Shown one piece after another: positions 49,809 to 56,537 of a stretch of DNA of 64,000 bases. The stretch spans positions 79,568 through 143,567 of the forward strand of contig NZ_JBEYUS010000009.1 of the NCBI RefSeq assembly GCF_040643635.1, written 5' to 3'. The DNA comes from Saccharopolyspora_C sp040643635. Its GTDB lineage: Bacteria; Actinomycetota; Actinomycetes; Mycobacteriales; Pseudonocardiaceae. A model generated the notes under the pieces. That model was not told the DNA's origin, ran no database searches, and was given only the letters and a program-made list of their open reading frames with translations. Each line of letters starts with the position of its first letter. Position 1 is the stretch's first letter. Both the position numbers and the translations under genes were made by a program.

Positions 49809-49849
49809 CCCGGGAGCGGGCACAGCAGGTCGGGCGCGCAACGGCACGG

Positions 49850-49873
49850 ATAAGGTGGGTCGCGGGGCGACCC
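49850..49873 (+). promoter_or_regulatory. Possible -10 element (TAAGGT) and small leader hairpin
   Basis: TAAGGT at 49851-49856 fits the actinobacterial TAnnnT -10 pattern. A 6-bp stem (gggtcg/cgaccc, 49857-49873) follows just before the RBS of the next gene. No convincing -35 was found, so read-through from the giant gene is equally possible. Confidence 0.25.
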
Positions 49874-49890
49874 CGATCGAAGGACTCCTG

Positions 49891-50457
49891 ATGCGAGACG
49901 AGACCCCGCCGGACGGCGAGGACCGCCAGTGGGTGCTGCTGGTCGACCCGGCCTGGCAGCCCGAATCCGACGACGAGCCCGCCCCGCCGGAGGCCGTGGT
50001 CGGCGCCTGGGTGCTGGCGGACGGCGGTTCCGTCGGGCCGTTCCAGCCGAACCCCGGCTACCTGCCGTCCCGCGAGGACTCGCCGACCGACCCGGTCGAC
50101 GCCGCCGTGCAGCTGGTGGTGCGCGGCGAGCAGCCGGAACGCGCGGCGATCGAGACGATGCGGGACGCGATGTTCGGCATCGCCCTCGACGGGCGCGGCG
50201 CCGCGATCGTGGCGCCTGCACCGGACGGGGTGCCCTCGGTGCTGGTGGCGACGTCCCCGGTGCACGCGCGGCCGCTGGACGTGCCGAGCTGGCAGGAGAT
50301 CAGCGCCGCCGACCTGGCCGCCTCGCTGCCCGCCGAGGGCGTGGACGTGCTGCTGAACCCGGGCGCCCCGGCGTCGATGCGGGTGGTCGCCGCCGCGCTG
50401 AAGGACGTCCTCGCCGAGCCCGCGCCGACCGCGCCTGCCCCGTTCGCCCGGCCGTGA
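49891..50457 (+). CDS. SseB-like type VII secretion system-associated protein, paralogue 1
   Basis: A 188-residue cytosolic-type protein with no signal peptide or membrane segment. It has the family layout W-x-L-L-V-D-P-x-W near the start, G-A-W-V-L-A-D-G-G, F-Q-P-N-P-G-Y-L-P, D-P-V-D-A, P-D-G-V-P-S-V-L-V-A-T-S and V-D-V-L-L-N-P-G near the end. From memory, NCBI calls such proteins 'type VII secretion system-associated'; the L-L-N-P-G end recalls the SseB fold. ATG at 49891 is preferred to an upstream in-frame ATG at 49855 because c-g-a-a-g-g-a (49878-49884) is spaced as an RBS. It lies 82 nt after the giant gene. Its role could be chaperone, adaptor or immunity factor; which one is not shown. 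Confidence 0.7.
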   Translation: MRDETPPDGEDRQWVLLVDPAWQPESDDEPAPPEAVVGAWVLADGGSVGPFQPNPGYLPSREDSPTDPVDAAVQLVVRGEQPERAAIETMRDAMFGIALDGRGAAIVAPAPDGVPSVLVATSPVHARPLDVPSWQEISAADLAASLPAEGVDVLLNPGAPASMRVVAAALKDVLAEPAPTAPAPFARP

Positions 50458-50515
50458 CCGGACCGGCCCGGAGCAGGGCGAGCCGACCGTGACCACGAAC
50501 CGAGAGGACCCCGCC

Positions 50516-51223
50516 GTGGCGGACACCGACAGCGCCGAGGCCGCGCGGGAGGACACCGGCGAGCACTGGGCGATGCTCATCGACCCGAACTACGAGCCGG
50601 CACACCCCGACGACCCGGTTCCGGAAGAGGCGATCGTCGGCGCCTGGTACGTCGACGACGGCGGCATCGCCGAGCGGTTCGCCCCGAACCACGCCTACCG
50701 GCCGTCGAGCCCGGACCTGCCGACCGACCCGCTGGACGCGCGGCTGCGCCTCGCCGCCCGCGGGGAGGCCACCGCCGACGAGTTCGTCGCCTCGCTGCCC
50801 GGCGCGCTGGTGTGCCTCGCGCTGGACGAGGACGGTTCGGCGATCGTCACCCGCGCCCCCGACGGGGTGCCCTCGGTGCTGGTGCTGACCTCGCTGGCGC
50901 ACGCGCACCGGCTCACCGTCGAGTCCTGGCAGGAGATGGAGGTGGAGCGGCTCGTCGCGCTGCTGCCCGTGGAGGGCGTGGACGTGCTGTTCAACCCGGG
51001 CGGGGAGGCCTCGGTGCGGCTCGGCGCCGACGAGCTCCGCCACGCGCTCGCCGACGAGCAGTCCGAACCCGCCGAGCCCGCCGGAGCCGCTGGACCGGCT
51101 GGGCCTGCCGGACCCGCCGGGCCTGCCGGACCCGCCGGGCCTGCCGGACCCGCCGGGCCTGCCGGACCCGCTGGAACTGCCGGATCCGCCGGATCCGCCG
51201 AGCCGGGAACGGCCGGTTCGTGA
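50516..51223 (+). CDS. SseB-like type VII secretion system-associated protein, paralogue 2, with collagen-like tail
   Basis: A 235-residue paralogue of the preceding gene: W-A-M-L-I-D-P near the start, G-A-W-Y-V-D-D-G-G, F-A-P-N-H-A-Y-R-P, D-P-L-D-A, P-D-G-V-P-S-V-L-V-L-T-S, W-Q-E-M and V-D-V-L-F-N-P-G. GTG at 50516 is chosen because AGAGGA (50503-50508) sits seven bases upstream. GTG at 50489 would add nine residues and has a poorer RBS. The C-terminal 50 residues are a Gly-Pro-Ala repeat absent from the other three paralogues. It follows paralogue 1 closely (58 nt) and is probably co-transcribed. Confidence 0.7.
   Translation: MADTDSAEAAREDTGEHWAMLIDPNYEPAHPDDPVPEEAIVGAWYVDDGGIAERFAPNHAYRPSSPDLPTDPLDARLRLAARGEATADEFVASLPGALVCLALDEDGSAIVTRAPDGVPSVLVLTSLAHAHRLTVESWQEMEVERLVALLPVEGVDVLFNPGGEASVRLGADELRHALADEQSEPAEPAGAAGPAGPAGPAGPAGPAGPAGPAGPAGPAGTAGSAGSAEPGTAGS
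51092..51172 (+). repeat. 18-bp tandem repeat encoding nine Gly-Pro-Ala triplets
   Basis: Four perfect or near-perfect 18 bp units (alternating gggcctgcc and ggacccgcc 9-mers) occupy 51101-51172, preceded by one more Gly-Pro-Ala codon set at 51092-51100. The G-x-x period is collagen-like. Near-identical units suggest a slippage-prone, length-variable tail. Confidence 0.75.
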
Positions 51224-51309
51224 GGGTTTGGCCGCGCACCGGAACCTCCGATCGGGGTAAGACCGGGGTCCGCGCGCGGCCGTGGGACCATCTTCCGCAG
51301 GAGAGAGAG

Positions 51310-52275
51310 GTGCGCCCGGTGTCCACTGCCGATCGAATGCACGACCTGTTGCTGCACTTGGCGGGACGGGTGCCGGACGACTTCCTCGCGTCGATGCGGG
51401 AAGTGCTGTCCACCGGAGTCGTCGGCCGGGTCGCGGGCTCGGTGTGCGAGGTGCTCGCGGCGGACAAGGTCTCGGTGACCATCGCCCAGGCCGGGCTGCT
51501 CAGCGAACTCGTCGACGACGCCGCCTCCGCCGTGTTCACCGGCATCCCCATCGCCGACGAGACCCCGCCCTCGGTGTGGCTGTTCGACGCCGACGAAGCC
51601 CCGGAGCGGACCGCCGAGGTGACCGCCGCGCTCACCGCGGTGCTGTCCCGGAACCCGGCCGCGCTCGGCCTCTGGACCGCCTGGCGCCGCCCGTCGCGCG
51701 GCGAGGGCTCCCCGCTGCCGGTGCACGTGGTCACCGCCGCCGCGGAGGCCGATCTGCCGCGGCTCAGCGGCGAACTGCACCGCGCGCTCGCCGACCACCC
51801 CGACGTGCCGCGGATCGAGGTGGTGGGGGAGCAGGACGCGCCCGCCTACCAGCGCGCCGCCCGCGGCCGCGGCACCCTGACCTGGGCCAGGGACGAACCG
51901 GTGGAGCTGCGCATCGCGCGGGTCTTCGACCGCGTCGACCCGGACCGCGGCCCCGAGTTCGACCGCGACCACCCGGTGCTCGAAGCCGACGACCGCGAGG
52001 AGGCGCTGGCCTACCTGCGCGCGGGCGAGCTGCTGCTGAGCACCGGTGCCGCGATGGACGACGTGGTCGACCCGGACCGCGGCCAGGTCGTGCCCACCAG
52101 CTACCGGGGCGACGGCGTCTGGCTGTGGCCGGACGCGGTCACCTACTACCTGGAGGAGCACGGGCTCGCGCCCGACGAGCACTTCCTGGAGCACATCCGC
52201 CGCGCGAGCGGGCTGCCCGAGCGGCTCGACGCGGTGAGCACCCACCGCGCGCTGCGGCACCTCTTCGAATCCTGA
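51310..52275 (+). CDS. Conserved hypothetical protein, possible immunity-type protein
   Basis: A 321-residue soluble protein not recognised as a named family. The N-terminal third is helical and Ala/Val-rich. The C-terminal part has L-A-Y-L-R-A-G-E-L-L-L, Y-R-G-D-G-V-W-L-W-P-D and A-V-T-Y-Y-L-E-E-H-G-L-A-P, a pattern I associate with small actinobacterial hypothetical proteins. GTG at 51310 is preferred because AGGAG (51299-51303) lies six bases upstream; later in-frame starts are GTG 51319 and ATG 51337. It interrupts the row of SseB-like paralogues, 86 nt after paralogue 2 and 47 nt before paralogue 3. In polymorphic-toxin loci an unrelated soluble gene just downstream of the toxin is often the immunity gene, which is the reason for the tentative label. 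Confidence 0.6.
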   Translation: MRPVSTADRMHDLLLHLAGRVPDDFLASMREVLSTGVVGRVAGSVCEVLAADKVSVTIAQAGLLSELVDDAASAVFTGIPIADETPPSVWLFDADEAPERTAEVTAALTAVLSRNPAALGLWTAWRRPSRGEGSPLPVHVVTAAAEADLPRLSGELHRALADHPDVPRIEVVGEQDAPAYQRAARGRGTLTWARDEPVELRIARVFDRVDPDRGPEFDRDHPVLEADDREEALAYLRAGELLLSTGAAMDDVVDPDRGQVVPTSYRGDGVWLWPDAVTYYLEEHGLAPDEHFLEHIRRASGLPERLDAVSTHRALRHLFES

Positions 52276-52322
52276 TCAACCCCGCAGAGCGCATCCCCGG
52301 CGGGGAGTGAGGAGATCGCGGC

Positions 52323-52940
52323 ATGCCGGACACGGGTGAGTCCCGCTTCTACCTGCTGATGGACCCGGGCTGGGCGCCGTCGGCCGCGGAGACCGAGCCC
52401 CCCGTCGAAGCGATCATGGGCCTGTGGCCGACGGCCGAGGACGGCGGGCTGGGCCGGTTCCGCCCCAACCCGGGCTACGCGCCCACCGATCCCGACGCGC
52501 CCGCCGACCCGCTCGACGGGCTGTTCCGGATGCTCACCGCGCGCCGCGCCGAACCGGACCAGCTGCGGCTGCTGCTGCACGACAGCGAGCTGGAGGTGGC
52601 GATCGGGCCCGGCGGCGGTCCGCTCGTGGTGCGCTCGCCCGACGACGTGCCGTGCCTGCTGGTGGCGACCTCGCCGCACTACCGGTTGGCCTCGGAGCAG
52701 ATCGGTTCCTGGTGGCGGACCGGGGTGGACGGCCTCGCCGACCTGCTCCCGGAGGGCACCGACGTGCTGTTCAACCCGGGCAGTCCCGGTTCGCTGCGCC
52801 TGGTGGCCGGATTCGTGCGCTCCGCGCGGGAACCGTCCGCCGAGCAGCGCGCCTCCGCGCGCGCCGGCCTGCCCACCGCCGCCGGGGAGCAGTTGCGGCT
52901 GCTGGCCTGGCCGATCGATCCCGCCGAGGAGTCCCGATGA
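52323..52940 (+). CDS. SseB-like type VII secretion system-associated protein, paralogue 3
   Basis: A 205-residue protein: Y-L-L-M-D-P-G-W, M-G-L-W, F-R-P-N-P-G-Y-A-P, D-P-L-D-G, P-D-D-V-P-C-L-L-V-A-T-S and T-D-V-L-F-N-P-G. It is the most diverged of the four paralogues: the usual P-D-G-V-P-S is P-D-D-V-P-C. GAGGAG at 52309-52314 is a clear RBS for the ATG at 52323. Its TGA overlaps the next ATG (ATGA at 52937-52940), which indicates translational coupling. Confidence 0.7.
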   Translation: MPDTGESRFYLLMDPGWAPSAAETEPPVEAIMGLWPTAEDGGLGRFRPNPGYAPTDPDAPADPLDGLFRMLTARRAEPDQLRLLLHDSELEVAIGPGGGPLVVRSPDDVPCLLVATSPHYRLASEQIGSWWRTGVDGLADLLPEGTDVLFNPGSPGSLRLVAGFVRSAREPSAEQRASARAGLPTAAGEQLRLLAWPIDPAEESR

Positions 52941-53551
52941 GCGAGCCGACCCCGGAGCAGGACCTCACCGCAGGAGCGCCGGCGGTGCCGGACCGGGAGA
53001 CCACGCCGACCGACTGGATGATGCTCACCGACCCGGCGTGGGTGCCCCCGGAAGAGGGCGCCGAACCGCCCCGCGAAGTGCTGCTCGGCGGCTGGCCGAT
53101 GTGGATCGACGGTTCCTGGGGCCGCTTCCAGGCCAACCCGGCTTACCAGCCGCTGAGCGAGGAATCGCCCAGCGACCCGGTGGACGCGGTGCTGCGCATC
53201 ATGGTCCGCGACGACTACGGCGCGGAAGCGCTGCTGTCGGTGCTGGTGGACACCGCGCTGGAGATCGCGCTCGACGAGGACGGCGTCGCCGTCCTCGACC
53301 GCTCCCCGGACGGCGTGGCCTCGGTGCTCGTGGTCACCGCTCCGGTGCACCGGGACCGCGTCGACGCCGCCGACTGGCGCGGCACGCACGCCGCCGAGAT
53401 CGCCGGAGCGCTGCCGGAGAGCGGCGTCGACCTGCTGCTGAACCCGAACTCGCCCGCGTCGATGCGGCTGTCGGCGGACGCCCTCCGCGCGCACCTCGCC
53501 GCGGATGAGGACGAGGCCGCCCGCGGATCGCTGCGAACCGAGATCGGATAG
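52937..53551 (+). CDS. SseB-like type VII secretion system-associated protein, paralogue 4
   Basis: A 204-residue protein: W-M-M-L-T-D-P-A-W-V-P, G-G-W-P-M, F-Q-A-N-P-A-Y-Q-P, D-P-V-D-A, P-D-G-V-A-S-V-L-V-V-T-A and V-D-L-L-L-N-P-N. The start at 52937 overlaps the stop of paralogue 3 and has AGGAG (52927-52931) inside the upstream gene. The usual N-P-G near the C-terminus is N-P-N. It ends the tightly packed run of small genes. Confidence 0.7.
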   Translation: MSEPTPEQDLTAGAPAVPDRETTPTDWMMLTDPAWVPPEEGAEPPREVLLGGWPMWIDGSWGRFQANPAYQPLSEESPSDPVDAVLRIMVRDDYGAEALLSVLVDTALEIALDEDGVAVLDRSPDGVASVLVVTAPVHRDRVDAADWRGTHAAEIAGALPESGVDLLLNPNSPASMRLSADALRAHLAADEDEAARGSLRTEIG

Positions 53552-53846
53552 CGTGTGACCAGGGTGTCGCCCACCGCGATCACCCATGAAGGATGTCCCC
53601 AGGAACAGCGGCCCACCGGCTCCCGAGCCGCCGTGGCGACCGGTCGGCGGTTATGACTGAATCGGATCGCCGCAGCGGGCCGCGGTACCGCCGGTCCACC
53701 CGGCGCGCGGTCATCGCGGACGCGCCCGCAGCGCTTCGCGATCCTGATCGCCTCGGGCGCCGCCACGTCGCAGGAGTGGCCAGGAGCCGCTTCTCGGCGG
53801 GGGACGCGTCGGTCGCACGCACGGTGAGTACGGAGGAACCGGGAAC
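53552..53846. other. Intergenic region before the beta-helix/AAA+ gene
   Basis: 295 bp without a supportable gene. An 85-codon ORF at 53593-53850 lacks a proper RBS and overlaps the next start. No clear promoter hexamers or terminator hairpin were found. GGAGGA at 53832-53837 is the RBS of the next gene. The spacing suggests the ATPase gene has its own promoter. Confidence 0.4.
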
Positions 53847-56258
53847 GTGAGCCAGAACGTCATCATGGTCACCCAGGGCACCGGCCAGGGGCACCGGAGC
53901 ATCGGAGACGCCGTGGACAGCGCGTCCGAGGGTGCGGTGATCGTGGTGGGTCCCGGGCGCTACACCGAGAACCTGGTGCTGACCAAGGCCATCACCATCA
54001 CCGCTGAGGACGGTCCCGGGACCGTTCGGATCGTGGCGCACAAGGGGGTCGCGGTCGCGCTGGCCGCCGATTCCGCCGCGCTGTCCGGCGTCACCATCGA
54101 CGCCATCGACGGGGAGAACCCGGCCGTGCTCGCCACCGCCGGTCAGCTCACCCTCACCGAGTGCGAGGTCCGCGGCAGCGGCTGGGCCGCCATCTACGCC
54201 CGGGACACCGGCAGCGTGCTGATGCGCGAGTGCAAGGTGCGCAACCAGGTCGGCGCGGGCGTCGTGGTCACCTCCGCGCAGGGCGGCGTGCTGGACTCCT
54301 GCGAACTGCTCGAGCTCGGCACCTCCGCGGTCGTCGTCGCCGACGGCGGCGGGCTGACCGTCCGCGCCTGCGCCGTGCGCGAGGCCGCGGGCAACGGCAT
54401 CTGCCTCAACGGCCGCGGCCGGATCACCGTCGAGGACACCACCGTCGCGGGCACCTCGAAGCCCGCCATCGCCGTCGAGCAGCACGCGCAGCTCACCGCG
54501 ACCCGGCTGAACGTGGTGGACAGCAAGGGAATCGGCTTCTACCTCGCCAGCTCCGAATCCGTGCAGCTGGAGGAATGCCGGGTCGAGCGCGCCGGAGCCG
54601 AGGGCATCTACGTCGCCGAGTCCTGCGCGCCGATCATGCGCGGCTGCCGCGTCCAGGGCGCCCGCGGTCGCGGCCTGCACTTCGCCGGCCGGGCCTCCGG
54701 CGAGATCAGCCGCTGCGAGGTGTCCGATGTGGACGGAATCGGCATCGGTGTGACCGAGCGCAGCGTCCCCGAGTTCGACCAGACCGACGTCTCCGCCTGC
54801 AGCGGCGGCATCCGCGTCGACGACGGCTCCGACCCGTTCTTCCGCAGGCTCCGCGTCGTCGGCAGCGACGGCGCCGCCATCGCGGTGGACACCGGGGCCC
54901 GCGGGCGGCTGGAGAACATCGAGATCGACCAGACCGGCGGCTCCGGCGTCGAGGTCACCGGCGAGGCGCGGCCCGCCGTCAGCGGCCTCAGCATCCGCCG
55001 CGCGGGCGGCTCCGGCGTCGAGGTGAAGGGCGCCGCGCTGTCCCTGGCCAACTGCGACATCACCGAATCCACCGGGTACGGCGTGCACGCGGGCCCGGGC
55101 GCGGACCTCACCCTGACCAAGTGCCGGGTGCACGGCAGCGGGAAGGTCGGCTGCCACTTCGCCGACGGCGCCTCCGGCTCCGTCACCGACTCCGAGTTCA
55201 CCGGCGGCGCCTCCGACGGCGTGCACCTCGAGACCGAGGAGACCGTGCAGCTGTCCGGCTGCACCGTCCGCGACAACCGCGGCAGCGGCGTCCGGCAGGT
55301 CAAGCCCAGCGCGAAGATCACCGTGGAGAACCTGATCAGCGGTGGCAACGGCGCCCAGGACGCCTACGGCAGCTCCGCGGCGGCCACCGGCGACCAGCAG
55401 CCCGCCGACCAGCAGGCGCAGCCCGCGCGGGACCGCGCGCCCAGCGGCTCCGACCCGCTCGGCGAGCTCAACCGCCTCGTCGGCCTCGACGGCGTGAAGC
55501 GCGAAGTGACCTCGCTGGTCAACCTGAACAAGATGGCGCAGCGCCGTGTCGACGCCGGGCTGTCCGCGCCGCCGATGGCCCGCCACCTCGTCTTCGCCGG
55601 CGCTCCCGGCACCGGCAAGACCACCGTCGCCCGGCTCTACGGCCAGGTCCTCGCCGAACTCGGCGTGCTGCGCTCCGGCCACCTCATCGAAGTGGCGCGC
55701 GCCGACCTCGTCGCCCAGATCATCGGTGGCACCGCGATCAAGACCACCGAAGCGTTCAACACCGCGCTCGGTGGCGTGCTGTTCATCGACGAGGCCTACA
55801 CGCTCAGCTCCGGTCGCGGCGGCAGCGGACCCGACTTCGGCCGCGAAGCCATCGATACCCTGGTGAAGCTGATGGAGGACCACCGCGACGACGTCGTGGT
55901 CATCGCCGCCGGGTACTCCAACGAGATGCGCGACTTCCTCAGCGCCAACCCCGGCATGGAATCCCGGTTCAGCCGCACCATCGAATTCGCGAACTACTCG
56001 CCGGACGAACTCGTGACCATCGTCGAATCGCAGTGCCGCAAGCACGACTACAAGCTCGACGACGACGCCGTGACCGTGCTGCTCGAGTACTTCGAGGCCA
56101 TCCCGAAGGACGGCACCTTCGGCAACGGCCGTACCGCGCGCCGCGTGTTCGAAGCCATGACCGACCGGCAGGCGTCGCGGCTCGCGGTGGACGTGTCGGC
56201 GGTCGCCGACGACCTCACCATCCTCAAGGCGGAGGACTTGGACACGTCGTTGGTCTGA
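53847..56258 (+). CDS. Right-handed beta-helix protein fused to EccA/CbxX-type AAA+ ATPase
   Basis: An 803-residue protein starting at GTG 53847, with GGAGGA nine bases upstream. Residues about 15-500 are a parallel beta-helix: short repeats such as 'xxVxxCxVxxxxGxGVxVxxxAxPxxxxxxI', with a pectate-lyase-like opening (G-x-G-x-G-H-R-S-I-G-D-A-V). Residues about 540-800 are a CbxX/CfqX-family AAA+ module, with Walker A GAPGTGKT (585-592), Walker B F-I-D-E-A (Asp648, Glu649), S-R-F near the Arg-finger position and a C-terminal R-T-A-R-R-V-F helical lid. EccA, the cytosolic ATPase of ESX/T7SS systems, has this ATPase but carries TPRs instead of a beta-helix. The fusion suggests an ATP-driven unfoldase or adaptor acting on secreted substrates, possibly the giant protein. 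That is inference from family and location. Confidence 0.85.
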   Translation: MSQNVIMVTQGTGQGHRSIGDAVDSASEGAVIVVGPGRYTENLVLTKAITITAEDGPGTVRIVAHKGVAVALAADSAALSGVTIDAIDGENPAVLATAGQLTLTECEVRGSGWAAIYARDTGSVLMRECKVRNQVGAGVVVTSAQGGVLDSCELLELGTSAVVVADGGGLTVRACAVREAAGNGICLNGRGRITVEDTTVAGTSKPAIAVEQHAQLTATRLNVVDSKGIGFYLASSESVQLEECRVERAGAEGIYVAESCAPIMRGCRVQGARGRGLHFAGRASGEISRCEVSDVDGIGIGVTERSVPEFDQTDVSACSGGIRVDDGSDPFFRRLRVVGSDGAAIAVDTGARGRLENIEIDQTGGSGVEVTGEARPAVSGLSIRRAGGSGVEVKGAALSLANCDITESTGYGVHAGPGADLTLTKCRVHGSGKVGCHFADGASGSVTDSEFTGGASDGVHLETEETVQLSGCTVRDNRGSGVRQVKPSAKITVENLISGGNGAQDAYGSSAAATGDQQPADQQAQPARDRAPSGSDPLGELNRLVGLDGVKREVTSLVNLNKMAQRRVDAGLSAPPMARHLVFAGAPGTGKTTVARLYGQVLAELGVLRSGHLIEVARADLVAQIIGGTAIKTTEAFNTALGGVLFIDEAYTLSSGRGGSGPDFGREAIDTLVKLMEDHRDDVVVIAAGYSNEMRDFLSANPGMESRFSRTIEFANYSPDELVTIVESQCRKHDYKLDDDAVTVLLEYFEAIPKDGTFGNGRTARRVFEAMTDRQASRLAVDVSAVADDLTILKAEDLDTSLV

Positions 56259-56301
56259 GTCCTGGTCTGCTTCGCTGCTTCTGCCGCGCAGTGGTCGGGT
56301 G

Positions 56302-56400
56302 GCGGAACCTCAGCGGCTCCCTCGCTGCGGGATCGATTCCACCGGTGGCTCCGCCACAGGCGAAAACGCCGTCCTCGCGAGGGAACGGCTGAGAACCCGC
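56302..56400. terminator. Large imperfect inverted repeat between convergent genes
   Basis: The outer arms 56309-56324 and 56378-56393 pair at 14 of 16 positions. An extra GCGG/CCGC pair continues outward (56302-56305 and 56397-56400). Inside are smaller hairpins: gtggc/gccac (56345-56357 region), ggcg-aaaa-cgcc (56359-56370 region) and the self-complementary cctcgcgagg (56373-56382). It lies 44 nt after the AAA+ gene and before the stop of the opposing gene, so it probably terminates both transcripts. It also resembles, from memory, dispersed palindromic intergenic elements of Saccharopolyspora-type genomes. Confidence 0.55.
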
Positions 56401-56537
56401 TGCGGTGTCGGCGGTTGCGCTGGTGGTCGTTGCGCAGGGGCTCCACCGCTGACGGGCGAGGGGCGCCGCGCGTCGACGGCGGCGCGGAGGACTCGGCTCG
56501 GCGGTGCCGCCGTCGGTGGGGCGCGCGGTCTTCCTGA

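Noticed and set aside
3..49808. PKS or NRPS megasynthase
   Set aside because: The usual explanation for a giant actinobacterial ORF, but no ketosynthase, acyltransferase, adenylation, condensation or carrier-protein motifs were seen.
42786..49847. Minus-strand open frame of 2,353 codons
   Set aside because: Same antisense effect of codon bias. The plus-strand frame carries the lonely-Cys and deaminase motifs.
49891..53551. WXG100/ESX small secreted substrates
   Set aside because: The small genes here are about 190-235 residues, lack W-x-G and helical-hairpin character, and match the SseB-like pattern instead.
53593..53850. 85-codon ORF before the beta-helix/AAA+ gene
   Set aside because: No RBS, Arg-rich chance composition, and it overlaps the start of the well-supported GTG gene.
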